Of a stretch of 50,249 nucleotides of DNA, positions 17,079 to 25,469 are shown piece after piece. The notes beneath the pieces are model-generated. The model saw only the letters and a list, made by a program, of their open reading frames with translations. It did no database searches and was not told where the DNA came from. Position 1 is the stretch's first letter. Each line of letters begins with the position of its first letter. The stretch comes from Oceanispirochaeta sp. (GTDB taxonomy: Bacteria; Spirochaetota; Spirochaetia; DSM-2461), in NCBI RefSeq assembly GCF_027859075.1, contig NZ_JAQIBL010000128.1, positions 1 to 50,249 on the forward strand. Direction: 5' to 3'. Position numbers and translations under genes: made by a program.

Positions 17079-18521
17079 ATGATAATTAATTCCATGATAT
17101 ATAAAAGTGATTTTTCCAGTACAAAAATAATCGGTACAATCGGACCAGCCTGTGCTGATCCGGATGTTCTTAAAAAAATGATTGAAGCCGGAATGAATGT
17201 CGCCAGGGTAAACTGCTCCCATGGAGAACCCGGGGAACTCCTGAAAATTATTCAATATGTCAATAAAACCTCTGCTGAAATGGGCATTCATCTTCCCATT
17301 CTGGCGGATTTGAGTGGTCCCAAGATCAGATTGGGTAAACTTGAGCATGAAGTCCCTGTTAAAGAAGGGGATGAAATTATATTATGCAGCGATCCTGAAA
17401 ATAAATCTCCCGGCAAATTCACAGCTGGGTATCCCGGTTTAGCCGATGATATCCGCCGGGGACACAAGATTCTCATCGATGATGGTTTGATACAGATGGA
17501 AGTCATCGAGGTGTCGGCTCCCGATATTAAATGCAGAGTGATGAATGATGGAATTCTCAAATCCCGGAAAGGGATAAATCTGCCGGGGGTTCCCATCAGT
17601 CTTTCTGCTCTCACCGAAAAGGACAGGAGAGATGTAGAGTTTTTAGCAACTGCCGAAGTTGACTACATTGCCCTCTCTTTTGTTCGTCGAAAAGAGGATA
17701 TTCGGGAATTGAGAGCCCTCCTGAAATCAAAGGGCTGTCATCTTCCTATCATTGCAAAGGTTGAAAAACCTGAAGCTCTGGATGATCTGCAGGGTATCGT
17801 GGAAGAAGCAGATATTATTATGGTGGCCAGAGGAGATCTGGGGGTCGAGATTCCGACTGAAGACGTACCTGTTATTCAAAAACAAATAATTTCTTTATGC
17901 AATAGTGAAAACAAACCCGTTATTACTGCCACTCAGATGCTGGATTCCATGATCAGCAACCCCCGCCCCACTCGAGCAGAAGCCAGTGATGTTGCTAATG
18001 CTGTCTTTGATGGTACCGATGCTGTCATGTTGAGCGGAGAGACTTCTGTGGGATTGTATCCTCTGGAAACAGTTAAGATTATGAAAAAAATTGTAAAAAC
18101 CGCAGAAAAAAACCTTTCAAGCGAACGGCTGGTAAGCCTCAGACGTAGAGAAAAATTGAAAACTCACGAAGCTTCTATATGTAATGCCGCCTGTATCATG
18201 GCTGAACAGGCAGCTGCTAAATTTATCATAGCCATTACCCGTTCAGGCAGGACTGCCCTGCTTCTCAGTCAATACAGAACCTCAGTCCCCATACTGGCCT
18301 TCACAGAGAGTGAAAAGACAATTCGCTACCTGAGTATCGTCTGGGGTGTTCGGGGCGAAAAAATCGAGAATGTGAGTGATACAGACAGTACTTTGAAACA
18401 GGCTCTGAGACTGGCAAAGGATCGAGGCTATGTGGCCGCGGGTGATACTGTGATTTATGCCACTGGTATACCCCTTTTGGAAAGCAACGCTACAAATATG
18501 ATTAAAATAGAAAAGGTTTAG
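17079..18521 (+). CDS. pyk: Pyruvate kinase
   Basis: 480-residue glycolytic enzyme: phosphoenolpyruvate + ADP gives pyruvate + ATP. Motifs: TKIIGTIGPA at the start of the barrel, the ARVNCSHG substrate-binding region, LADLSGPKIR, the IAKVEKPEALD catalytic-lysine segment, MVARGDLGVEIP, and the TATQMLDSMI plus PTRAEASDVANAVFDGTDAVMLSGET signature. The C-terminal domain (about 355-480) is complete. Two in-frame ATGs, 17079 and 17094, are possible; neither has a strong ribosome site. It may counteract pyruvate phosphate dikinase (38569-41232) encoded in the same window, so the two enzymes would need opposite regulation. A small membrane-protein gene follows at once. Confidence 0.96.
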   Translation: MIINSMIYKSDFSSTKIIGTIGPACADPDVLKKMIEAGMNVARVNCSHGEPGELLKIIQYVNKTSAEMGIHLPILADLSGPKIRLGKLEHEVPVKEGDEIILCSDPENKSPGKFTAGYPGLADDIRRGHKILIDDGLIQMEVIEVSAPDIKCRVMNDGILKSRKGINLPGVPISLSALTEKDRRDVEFLATAEVDYIALSFVRRKEDIRELRALLKSKGCHLPIIAKVEKPEALDDLQGIVEEADIIMVARGDLGVEIPTEDVPVIQKQIISLCNSENKPVITATQMLDSMISNPRPTRAEASDVANAVFDGTDAVMLSGETSVGLYPLETVKIMKKIVKTAEKNLSSERLVSLRRREKLKTHEASICNAACIMAEQAAAKFIIAITRSGRTALLLSQYRTSVPILAFTESEKTIRYLSIVWGVRGEKIENVSDTDSTLKQALRLAKDRGYVAAGDTVIYATGIPLLESNATNMIKIEKV

Positions 18522-18530
18522 AAGAAATTA

Positions 18531-18944
18531 TTGAATACTGCAATGTTAAAAAAGCAACTGAGAGTCTGGTTTATTCTTGATTTGGTGGCCGATTTCCTTA
18601 CCGCACTTCCCCTTATGATCATTCCCGTTGCCTTTTTAAAGCTTCTGGGATGGTCTGTCGTTGATCCTGTTGCATCCAGGATATGCGCCGCCGCTTTATT
18701 CGGAATCGGTATTGAATCTTTTTTAGGTAGAAATTCAGATATTAAAACATTCATTGCTATGCTGAATCTTAAGATAATATGGTCAATGACAGCGATTGTC
18801 GGATTTATTATAAATCTGATGAATCATACTCATGGAAATCCTCCCGCTCTCTGGGCCTTTCTGATTATTTTTATACTCTTCCATGCTCTCTGGCTCTATT
18901 ACAGAATCAAGCTCCATTCTGTACAAGATGAAATAACTCAATAG
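18531..18944 (+). CDS. Small four-helix membrane protein
   Basis: 137 residues, not recognised. Four hydrophobic segments (about 12-36, 47-63, 72-94 and 106-124) with a positively charged N-terminus (LKKQLR) suggest an integral inner-membrane protein. The start is either TTG at 18531, with GAAGAA directly upstream, or ATG at 18543. It begins 10 nt after pyruvate kinase and is probably cotranscribed with it. The 3' end converges on the MFS transporter gene, with no terminator visible between them. Confidence 0.65.
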   Translation: MNTAMLKKQLRVWFILDLVADFLTALPLMIIPVAFLKLLGWSVVDPVASRICAAALFGIGIESFLGRNSDIKTFIAMLNLKIIWSMTAIVGFIINLMNHTHGNPPALWAFLIIFILFHALWLYYRIKLHSVQDEITQ

Positions 18945-18998
18945 TGCAGTCTTTTTCTGAGCTTGATTCCCGTCTGCTCATTCATCCCATGATTCGGA

Positions 18999-20201
18999 TC
19001 ATCCTTTACTGTATCTGCGGAAAACAGTAAAAATGTAAATTCCATAGAGTGCTGTTGCTGTAACAGCAATGACTTTGAAGGATAATATGAGGGAGTACTT
19101 ATCTCCCAGCCAACCCATTAAAGGGAAAAGCAATATCATAAGAAGACTGAACACCATGGATTGGTAAGAAAGGATGGTGGCCCGGAACTCTCCGGGTATC
19201 AATTTATTAATATAATCGCTGACCGTGACAATCAGAACTCCTTCAAGAGATCCGGTCAATATAAAAAACAAGGCTTTCCAGGAAGAAAGAGCCACACCCC
19301 AAAGAGAGAAAAGAAGAAGGACAGGCAGAAACAGCAGGAGACGGAATTCTCCGATCTTTTTGTCCAGTCCGGGCGCCGCCAATCCTGATAAACCGGCAAT
19401 GATACACTGGGCCGCAAATACAATCCCCATATACCACTCACTGAACCCCTCGGATTTCCACCAGGTCTGAAGATAAAAATACTGACAGGTGGAGAAGACA
19501 AAGATTCCTTCAGTAAATACAATCAGATAAGCAATCCTGACTTCTTTTCTTATGACCAGAATGCTGTCTTTGCTCTGTTTGATCAGAGAATTAATTATTT
19601 TCAGAACAATCGAGCCACTTTGACTGTTCTCCTGTCTGTTAATAGGAGGCTCAACCATAAAGAAGGCATTGATGAGAGAAAAAATGGCGAGAGTGATAGT
19701 CGCTGTGAACACAATATTGTAATCTTTGGTGGCAAAATAGCCCCCGGATAAGAAGGCGATGATGGATGAAAGTTGAAAAATCAACTCCTTCCTGGACCTG
19801 ATTCCCATAAAATTATTTTCTTTTTCAAGAGTAACAAGAGAATCATACACCAGAGCCTCTCCTGCTCCCGATTCGAGATTATAACTGATGGCAGTGAGAA
19901 TAAATCCTGCGGCCTGAAAAACAAACTGATCGGAAAACCAGAGAAAGAATTGACTGGCAATAAAGAAGCCTCGTCCCATGACACGGCTGTTTTTCCGTCC
20001 CCAGAGGTCTGCCACGGCCCCTGTGGGGACTTCCATCAGAAAGGAGGTTATATGAAAGATTCCTTCCAAAAGGCCCAGCTCCAGCAAAGAAAAACCCTTC
20101 AGGCTCAGATATATCATCCAGAGAGCATGGAGTAGATTGAGGTTGGATAAAAATGTAAATGAATAATCAAGACCGATATTCCGGGATAAGCTGGTTTTCA
20201 T
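18999..20201 (-). CDS. MFS transporter
   Basis: 400-residue major facilitator with about twelve membrane segments. The loop 2-3 motif A is recognisable as GAVADLWGRKNSRV. The start at 20201 (MKTSLSRN) is chosen because GGAG lies 6-7 nt upstream; an in-frame ATG 33 nt earlier has no such site. It resembles drug/proton antiporter-like carriers with few charged residues in the membrane. No linked regulator or enzyme indicates the substrate. The gene is downstream of and convergent with the small membrane-protein gene, and downstream of the tRNA gene on the same strand. Confidence 0.87.
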   Translation of the reverse strand: MKTSLSRNIGLDYSFTFLSNLNLLHALWMIYLSLKGFSLLELGLLEGIFHITSFLMEVPTGAVADLWGRKNSRVMGRGFFIASQFFLWFSDQFVFQAAGFILTAISYNLESGAGEALVYDSLVTLEKENNFMGIRSRKELIFQLSSIIAFLSGGYFATKDYNIVFTATITLAIFSLINAFFMVEPPINRQENSQSGSIVLKIINSLIKQSKDSILVIRKEVRIAYLIVFTEGIFVFSTCQYFYLQTWWKSEGFSEWYMGIVFAAQCIIAGLSGLAAPGLDKKIGEFRLLLFLPVLLLFSLWGVALSSWKALFFILTGSLEGVLIVTVSDYINKLIPGEFRATILSYQSMVFSLLMILLFPLMGWLGDKYSLILSFKVIAVTATALYGIYIFTVFRRYSKG

Positions 20202-20353
20202 AAAAAACTCCACATAAATAAGAAATAAAGCCATTCTCTATATCAGGAATGAGAACTTTGAAATCTGATTCTGTGGTTGTTCAAGCAGTTTCAGCTTATT
20301 TTAAACCATATTTGAATCGTATTTTTTTATCCTCTTTCAAAAGGATAAAATAG

Positions 20354-20425
20354 AGCCAAAAGTGAGATTCGAACTCACGACCTACGCTTTACGAGAGCGT
20401 TGCTCTACCCCTGAGCTATTTTGGC
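20354..20425 (-). tRNA. tRNA-Thr (anticodon CGT)
   Basis: A complete 72-nt cloverleaf on the minus strand. Acceptor stem GCCAAAA/TTTTGGC; D-arm GCTC with loop AGGGGTA and GAGC; anticodon arm ACGCT, loop CTCGTAA, AGCGT, giving anticodon CGT (reads ACG, threonine); variable loop AGGTC; T-arm GTGAG, TTCGAAT, CTCAC. The G1-C72 and C2-G71 pairs and the G35, U36 anticodon positions match known threonine identity. The discriminator is T. CCA is not encoded. Confidence 0.95.
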
Positions 20426-20437
20426 ATGATCGTAGTT

Positions 20438-20465
20438 ATTATACATAGAGACCCCAGAATATCAA
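20438..20465 (-). promoter_or_regulatory. Promoter of tRNA-Thr
   Basis: Minus strand: TTGATA (20465-20460), a 16-nt spacer and a perfect TATAAT (20443-20438). The tRNA 5' end is 12 nt downstream of the -10, so the leader is only a few bases. Confidence 0.6.
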
Positions 20466-20507
20466 GTTCAATTCTGAAAATTCAAAGACAAAAATAATGA
20501 TCAAAAA

Positions 20508-20536
20508 TTGACAGTTTCCTCATTTAATTCGATAAT
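20508..20536 (+). promoter_or_regulatory. Promoter of the PilZ gene
   Basis: A perfect TTGACA (20508-20513), a 17-nt spacer and GATAAT (20531-20536). The ATG at 20557 is preceded by AGGGGA. It is divergent from the tRNA promoter. Confidence 0.65.
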
Positions 20537-20556
20537 GTTTTTATAGGGGAAATAAG

Positions 20557-20925
20557 ATGGATTCCAGCAACAGTAGAAAGTTTTACCGCGCCGATTTCAA
20601 GACACATGGGTATATACATTTAAGTGACGACGAACAGATTCCTTTCGAATTGATCAACATATCCCTCAAAGGCATACTCCTCAACATGAGCGACAGCTCT
20701 TTGCAGAAGGGTGAAGCCTATGATCTGAGGATTAAGCTGATGTCAACTGAGATTGAGATCAAAACAATTTCTGTTCTTGTTCACGAAGATGGTATTAAGA
20801 AAGGTTTTTTCTTCAGGGAAATCGATCTGGACAGTATGATTCATCTAAGAAGACTTCTTGAATTGAATGTACCCAATGAAGGTGAGATCGAAAAAGAACT
20901 TTCTTTTCTTAAAGATTATTCCTGA
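20557..20925 (+). CDS. PilZ domain protein (c-di-GMP receptor)
   Basis: 122-residue single-domain PilZ protein. Both binding motifs are intact: RKFYR (7-11, the RxxxR loop) and NISLKG (34-39, the D/NxSxxG strand), so it is predicted to bind cyclic di-GMP. A short C-terminal helix (about 97-122) follows the barrel. In spirochaetes PilZ proteins affect motility and virulence-like behaviour; that role here is inference. The gene has its own strong promoter and AGGGGA ribosome site. Its 3' end meets the convergent Crp-type gene with 10 nt between stops. Confidence 0.88.
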   Translation: MDSSNSRKFYRADFKTHGYIHLSDDEQIPFELINISLKGILLNMSDSSLQKGEAYDLRIKLMSTEIEIKTISVLVHEDGIKKGFFFREIDLDSMIHLRRLLELNVPNEGEIEKELSFLKDYS

Positions 20926-20932
20926 CAATGGA

Positions 20933-20960
20933 TAATCAGGACTCTTTCTTATCCTGATTA
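20933..20960. repeat. Inverted repeat between pilZ and Crp-type gene
   Basis: TAATCAGGA (20933-20941) and TCCTGATTA (20952-20960) form 9-bp arms around a 10-nt pyrimidine-rich spacer. It spans the stop of the Crp-type gene and lies between convergent genes. It could act as a weak terminator, but no U-tract follows. Confidence 0.3.
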
Positions 20961-21598
20961 CTCCTGCGGGATGATACAAATCTCTTGAAGTCATTAATAT
21001 TTTTGACGATGATTCGTCCCTCATAAACTTCTACACGTCTTTGAGCGACAAAATGATCCAGAATTTTTCTACAATCCTCGGGAGACATGCCTGCCCAGTG
21101 AGCAATATCATCAATAGAGGAATGAAAGGTTCTCACTCCCTGGTTCTCTTCATCGGCTGGAATCTCCTCACCTTCAGAGAGCATAAGAAAAACATCCGCC
21201 ACGCGGGCATGAACATCTTCCAATGTCAAAATCTGGAACCGTCTCTTCTGATCATAGATTCTTTTTGCGAAAAGTTTCAAAAGTTTCAGCGCAATCTGGG
21301 GGTTTCCCAACATGAGTATCTGAAAATTCTCTCTGTTGAACTCAAGTAGCTTAGTTTCTTCTGTGGCAATAATGGTTGCACTTCTGGGTGCTTCTTCCAA
21401 CAGTGCCATTTCACCAAAAAATTCCCCGGGCTGAAGTATATCAATAGTTTTTTCGATGGCTCCGAAGATTTTGACAATCTTAACTTTTCCCGATTGAATC
21501 AGATAAAATGAATCACCCGGTTCATACTCACAAAATATGACGGCTCCGGCTTTAAATGTAACAGCAAATCGATTGAATACGGATAGATCTAAAGCCAT
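20936..21598 (-). CDS. Crp/Fnr-family transcription regulator
   Basis: 220 residues: an N-terminal cyclic-nucleotide-binding beta-barrel (about 8-115) and a C-terminal winged helix (about 150-205, SSIDDIAHWAGMSPEDCRKI). The phosphate-binding cassette reads FGEMALLEEAPRSA (61-74), with the glutamate and arginine that contact cAMP in CRP both present, so nucleotide binding is plausible. No cysteine cluster of FNR type is seen. It is cotranscribed with the upstream cNMP-TPR gene, whose TGA overlaps this ATG by one base (TGATG). Targets are unknown. Confidence 0.83.
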   Translation of the reverse strand: MALDLSVFNRFAVTFKAGAVIFCEYEPGDSFYLIQSGKVKIVKIFGAIEKTIDILQPGEFFGEMALLEEAPRSATIIATEETKLLEFNRENFQILMLGNPQIALKLLKLFAKRIYDQKRRFQILTLEDVHARVADVFLMLSEGEEIPADEENQGVRTFHSSIDDIAHWAGMSPEDCRKILDHFVAQRRVEVYEGRIIVKNINDFKRFVSSRRSNQDKKES

Positions 21599-22548
21599 CA
21601 GGAGCCCCCTAACTGTTCAAGAAGCAGTACTGCATCACGCTGTTCGGGACAGCCTTCATCCAGCAGCGAGGAGGATTTATTCAAAAAACTCTTAGCTTTT
21701 TCTTTGTCATCCAGCATGAGATATGATTTTCCAATATAATAAAGTGCTTCACCCATGCGGGAATGGGCAGGATTTCTTTTTAGAATATCCGTAAAATGTT
21801 TGATAGTTTCATTTCCTTTTTTCAGCCTGAACACACAGATACCAGCTTCAAAATCTGTCAGGATCTTTTGATCTGGATTTGACTTAGAAAGAATAATGAA
21901 GGCTTTTAAAGCTTCAACATAATTCCCCTTGTCTCTTAAGGCGAGGGCTTTTTCCATCGTATATTCAACTCGCGGAGCTGCGACAGGGGCAGAAGGGCCT
22001 GATTCGATAGAGTCCTTCCTGCTTTCTGCATATTCAATTTTCCGTCTGACTTCATCGACATAGCGCCCGGCGGGATAATAAATCAGATATCTGTTGAATG
22101 CATCGGCGGCTTGTAAATGCTTTTTATTATTAAAATAATACTCCCCTACCGAATACAGGCCTTTTTCGGCATCCACCTGCTCATCAACTGACATGAGGCT
22201 GCGAACCTGTTTATGTATCCTTCTGAGCTGGTTTGAAAATACTTTAAGCATTTTCATTATGATGCGGCTGTTGCTGGATAAGAGTTGTTCAAAATCATCT
22301 ACTGTAAACTGAATGACCGTGGAGTTAACCATGACCACAGCCGTTTCATCATGGGGATATTTGCCAAAGGCAGCCTTGACTCCGAAAAATTCCCCGGTCT
22401 GGACATAGTCATGCATTTCCTGACCGGTTTGAATATCAAGATAATTCAGAGAGACCTGCCCTTTCTGCAGGATATATACGGATTCACCCTTATCACCCTT
22501 GAAGTAGACAATTGAGTTTGCTTTAAAAGATATGGCTTTTGGGGGCAT
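21598..22548 (-). CDS. Cyclic-nucleotide-domain and TPR-repeat protein
   Basis: 316 residues. The N-terminal cNMP-type barrel (about 5-110) has the fold pattern (NSIVYFKGDKGESVYILQKG; GEFFG) but lacks the nucleotide-contacting residues: after GEFFG comes VKAAFGKYPHDETA instead of E...R-S/T-A. The C-terminal half (about 130-310) is made of TPR-like helices (YYFNNKKHLQAADAFNRYL; YYIGKSYLMLDDKEKAKSFL). A proline/alanine-rich linker lies about 185-200. No DNA-binding helix is present. It probably works as a protein-interaction partner of the Crp-type regulator encoded next, with which it overlaps by one base. GGAGCC precedes the ATG. Confidence 0.8.
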   Translation of the reverse strand: MPPKAISFKANSIVYFKGDKGESVYILQKGQVSLNYLDIQTGQEMHDYVQTGEFFGVKAAFGKYPHDETAVVMVNSTVIQFTVDDFEQLLSSNSRIIMKMLKVFSNQLRRIHKQVRSLMSVDEQVDAEKGLYSVGEYYFNNKKHLQAADAFNRYLIYYPAGRYVDEVRRKIEYAESRKDSIESGPSAPVAAPRVEYTMEKALALRDKGNYVEALKAFIILSKSNPDQKILTDFEAGICVFRLKKGNETIKHFTDILKRNPAHSRMGEALYYIGKSYLMLDDKEKAKSFLNKSSSLLDEGCPEQRDAVLLLEQLGGS

Positions 22549-22575
22549 TCCGGCTCCTGGCTCAAACTATTTTAG

Positions 22576-22605
22576 ATATTAATTCTTAGGACTCCATAGT
22601 GTCAA
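22576..22605 (-). promoter_or_regulatory. Promoter of the cNMP-domain operon
   Basis: Minus strand: TTGACA (22605-22600), an 18-nt spacer and TAATAT (22581-22576). It lies about 28 nt before the start of the cNMP-TPR gene. Confidence 0.5.
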
Positions 22606-22674
22606 TCATTATTATAGGCAATAATGAAAGGACTCACAATAATAAATTAGGGTGAAAAGGTTTATTCTCATCTC

Positions 22675-22703
22675 TTGCATTTAGGGATTAAACTTTTTAT
22701 TCT
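22675..22703 (+). promoter_or_regulatory. Candidate promoter of the PHP gene, leaderless geometry
   Basis: TTGCAT (22675-22680), a 17-nt spacer and TATTCT (22698-22703). Exactly 6 nt (GTTTTT) separate the -10 from the ATG at 22710 and there is no Shine-Dalgarno. The same arrangement occurs before 595, 34719 and others. Confidence 0.5.
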
Positions 22704-22709
22704 GTTTTT

Positions 22710-23537
22710 ATGGTAGATCTTCATACTCATTCAACAGCATCTGACGGAACTTGTACACCATCGGAACTTCTCAGACAGGCATCAGAACTGGGCTTGACAG
22801 CCCTTGCTCTCACCGATCATGACACCCTGGACGGCCTGGAAGAGGCTCAGAAAGCCGCAGAGGCTCTGGGTATCCAGTTTATTCCCGGAATTGAACTGGA
22901 AATAAAACATCATCCCGGAGAGTTGCATCTTTTAGGACTTGCCATAACAGAATGGAAAGATTCAACACTTTCTGATTTTCTGGTTGAAGTAAGAAGTCAC
23001 AGAAATAATAGGAATAGTAAAATGCTGGACCTTTTTCGGGATGAAGGCATTCATATCAGTGAAGAGGACTTGAAGAGTGCAGCAGGCGGGAGAATTATTG
23101 CCCGTCCGCATTTTGCAAAAATTCTTGTAGAAAGAAAGCTTGCCAAAAATATCAAGCAGGCTTTTGACCGTTTCCTTGGAGCAGGTCAAAAATTTTACCT
23201 TCCCAAAAAAGTCATGGTAATGGAACAGGCCATCGGTCTCATCCATGATGCCGGTGGTTATGCTGTTATTGCTCATCCTCTCTCTCTTTACCTGTCCTGG
23301 GGAAAACTTCCTGTCAGATTCAAGGAATGGAAAGAAATGGGACTGGATGGAGTGGAAGCCTGGCATTCGGGAGCTACGGAAAATCAGGCCACCCGTTTTG
23401 AAACGGTAGCCCGGGAATGCGGACTCTTTGTTACAGGTGGAAGCGATTATCACGGCGCCAACAGAAAAGACCGCTCTCTGGGAATGGGTGGAGGAAATAA
23501 ACCGGTTCCGGATGAATTATTGGCAGCATTTAAATGA
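22710..23537 (+). CDS. PHP-domain phosphoesterase (RNase AM/YciV type)
   Basis: 275-residue PHP metallophosphoesterase, cytoplasmic. Metal-binding motifs in order: DLHTHSTASDG (H5, H7, D12), LTDHDTLDG (D36, H37, D38), the GIELEIKHH glutamate, RPHFAK, IAHPLS and the C-terminal GSDYHGAN. All are intact. The family includes E. coli RNase AM/Rnm (YciV), a 5'-3' exonuclease maturing 5S rRNA, and related nucleotidases; the exact substrate here is not certain. Its TGA overlaps the next ATG (ATGA), so it leads an operon with the M23 peptidase and the PEGA-like protein. The start is probably leaderless. Confidence 0.88.
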   Translation: MVDLHTHSTASDGTCTPSELLRQASELGLTALALTDHDTLDGLEEAQKAAEALGIQFIPGIELEIKHHPGELHLLGLAITEWKDSTLSDFLVEVRSHRNNRNSKMLDLFRDEGIHISEEDLKSAAGGRIIARPHFAKILVERKLAKNIKQAFDRFLGAGQKFYLPKKVMVMEQAIGLIHDAGGYAVIAHPLSLYLSWGKLPVRFKEWKEMGLDGVEAWHSGATENQATRFETVARECGLFVTGGSDYHGANRKDRSLGMGGGNKPVPDELLAAFK

Positions 23538-24427
23538 AGCACTTTTTAAACCTGCTCCTTATCATGGTGTCGTTTTCCCTATATGCCCAATATCCTCTTA
23601 TTCATGAAACCTCCAGTTATAAGGACAAATTATTTAAACAACAGCAGAAAGAGACGGAGTCATGGTATTTTAATGAGGCTCGAGGGACTCCCCCACCGCC
23701 TTTGTCCATTTACAGATATAAACCCAGGGATGGAGATACCCTCATCATGCTTTCAGCAGCCTTCAACCTGCCTGTCGATACGGTAGCAACGATCAACGGT
23801 TTTGAGAATAATGCAGATTTTTCAATAGAAAATGAAATTCTTATTCCATCAGCACCTGGACTGTATCTTTATACGGAATCCCAGTCATCCTGGATGCTCT
23901 CTCTCAGAGAGGCTCTCGAGGATAAACAAAGTTTAACCATTATTCTGAATATTAAAAATGAGAAACATGAGGTTCAGTATTACCAGGGGCTGGCATTACC
24001 CTCCAGGCATAAAGCCAGGTTTGTGTTGCCTCTTTTTCTTTCTCCTCTGAATAAACGCATCATTACTTCGCCTTACGGCTACAGAAATCACCCTGTGACA
24101 GGAGAATGGGGACTGCATCGGGGGACTGATTACAGGGCTTCCCTGGACAGTCCCATCTTTTCCTGCGCCGACGGGACTGTTATATCTACAGGAGAATTTG
24201 AAGATTATGGAAAATTTATTATAATAAAACACAAGAACGGTTATACTAGCTTATATGGTCATTTGAACAAAATTCTGGTCATAAAAAACCAGAGGGTACT
24301 CGAAGGATTTCAAATAGCAGAATCTGGAAATACCGGAGTATCCACCGGTCCTCATCTGCACTTTGAAATCCGGAAAAATATTAAAACAGTTGATCCTGAG
24401 AATCTTCTTCTCAATGATAGGGAATGA
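23534..24427 (+). CDS. LysM-M23 peptidoglycan endopeptidase
   Basis: 297 residues. A signal peptide (about 1-18, ending LYAQ) is followed by a LysM peptidoglycan-binding domain (about 62-108: KPRDGDTLIMLSAAFNLP) and a C-terminal M23 metallopeptidase (about 170-290). Zinc and catalytic residues are complete: HRGTDY (His, Asp), YGHL and HLHFEI. It should therefore be an active murein endopeptidase rather than an EnvC/NlpD-type activator. It overlaps the PHP gene and the next gene by 4 bases each (ATGA). Two genes on is PBP1A, so the block joins wall cutting and synthesis. Confidence 0.92.
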   Translation: MKHFLNLLLIMVSFSLYAQYPLIHETSSYKDKLFKQQQKETESWYFNEARGTPPPPLSIYRYKPRDGDTLIMLSAAFNLPVDTVATINGFENNADFSIENEILIPSAPGLYLYTESQSSWMLSLREALEDKQSLTIILNIKNEKHEVQYYQGLALPSRHKARFVLPLFLSPLNKRIITSPYGYRNHPVTGEWGLHRGTDYRASLDSPIFSCADGTVISTGEFEDYGKFIIIKHKNGYTSLYGHLNKILVIKNQRVLEGFQIAESGNTGVSTGPHLHFEIRKNIKTVDPENLLLNDRE

Positions 24428-25404
24428 GTGCTATGAAAAAAATATTACTTCTGTTTATGTATACAACATTAACATTCTCATTGACTGCCGAAAATATTCG
24501 GGGTCCTGTATCTGGAACTTTATCCCTCGGTGGAAATACCCGTATCAACACACGAATAGAAAATCTCTGCGGTATAGACCTGAAAAATATTTCCCCCCTC
24601 ATCCAGGGCCTGAAGCTGACTGTTTTGGCGGACGATGAGATGGTTATATACCGGAACAGCTTTGCCTTGTATCTCTATAAAAATCTGGAAGGGGACTTTT
24701 CCGAGGAGAAAAGCAGCTACAATGGGACACAGGCGTTTATGCATTTTCTTACTTTTTCGGATTCCCTGAATGTGCTGATCCCTTTGGACAAGAACCATAC
24801 CCTGTCACCAGACAGATTGTCCTATCTCCTCTCCGACACAGACAGCAGGGAGAACTTCCCCATGGTTCTCACGATTCTTCCTATCACAAAAGGAATACCA
24901 GACTCTGTCTATAATAAAGATATAACCATTGAGATGACTCCGGTTTTCTTCAATAAAGGTTCTTTAGATCTCCATGTATTAAACGACAGGGGTGAAGAAC
25001 TCCAGGATGGAATAAGGATCAGCATTGACAATAAAAGCTATGACTGGCCCGGAGGTCCCTACATTCTGGGAGCAGGTCTTCATAATCTTGATATCAGAAC
25101 AGACGAGGGAAACGAAGATTCCCTCTCCTTCACTCTCAAGGCAGGACAAACCCTCAGCCTTGATCATGTCCTCCAATATCAGCTTCCCCTGCTGACCATT
25201 GAGACCATTGCTGGTTTATCCGTTTATCTGGATGAACGTCTTCTGACACCCCCGGAATTGGATGAATCAATTGAAATTCAGCCTGGAAGCCACAGTATCC
25301 GCTTTGAACTTGGGAATTTCAGAATCAGCCGTGACTTTAATGCAGAAATGGAGCAGAAAATGACCATAACAATGGTTCCTGAGATTCTTATGGATTTCCG
25401 CTGA
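24424..25404 (+). CDS. Exported PEGA-like beta-rich protein
   Basis: 326 residues, not firmly recognised. A signal peptide (MKKILLLFMYTTLTFSLTAE) starts at the second in-frame ATG, 24433; the first, 24424, overlaps the M23 stop. The mature protein is beta-rich without catalytic motifs. The last about 65 residues (LTIETIAGLSVYLDERLL; IQPGSHSIRFELG) look like a PEGA-type surface domain. It lies between an M23 peptidase and PBP1A, so I infer an envelope or cell-wall-associated role. PEGA repeats occur widely in spirochaetal surface proteins. A promoter-like sequence for PBP1A begins 29 nt after its stop. Confidence 0.7.
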   Translation: MSAMKKILLLFMYTTLTFSLTAENIRGPVSGTLSLGGNTRINTRIENLCGIDLKNISPLIQGLKLTVLADDEMVIYRNSFALYLYKNLEGDFSEEKSSYNGTQAFMHFLTFSDSLNVLIPLDKNHTLSPDRLSYLLSDTDSRENFPMVLTILPITKGIPDSVYNKDITIEMTPVFFNKGSLDLHVLNDRGEELQDGIRISIDNKSYDWPGGPYILGAGLHNLDIRTDEGNEDSLSFTLKAGQTLSLDHVLQYQLPLLTIETIAGLSVYLDERLLTPPELDESIEIQPGSHSIRFELGNFRISRDFNAEMEQKMTITMVPEILMDFR

Positions 25405-25433
25405 AAACAGGTCTCTCAAAATATCCTGTCATC

Positions 25434-25462
25434 TTGACAAAGTATTGAGTGGCACGTACTTT
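25434..25462 (+). promoter_or_regulatory. Candidate PBP1A promoter, leaderless geometry
   Basis: A perfect TTGACA (25434-25439), a 17-nt spacer and TACTTT (25457-25462). The ATG at 25470 begins 7 nt after the -10. The box overlaps a possible GTG start at 25449, which argues that the coding sequence begins at 25470 instead. Confidence 0.45.
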
Positions 25463-25469
25463 TAAGTCT

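Noticed and set aside
20319-20353. AT-rich hairpin after tRNA-Thr as an intrinsic terminator
   Set aside because: The stem TTTTATCCT/AGGATAAAA is followed by A, not U, on the tRNA strand, so it does not fit an intrinsic terminator.
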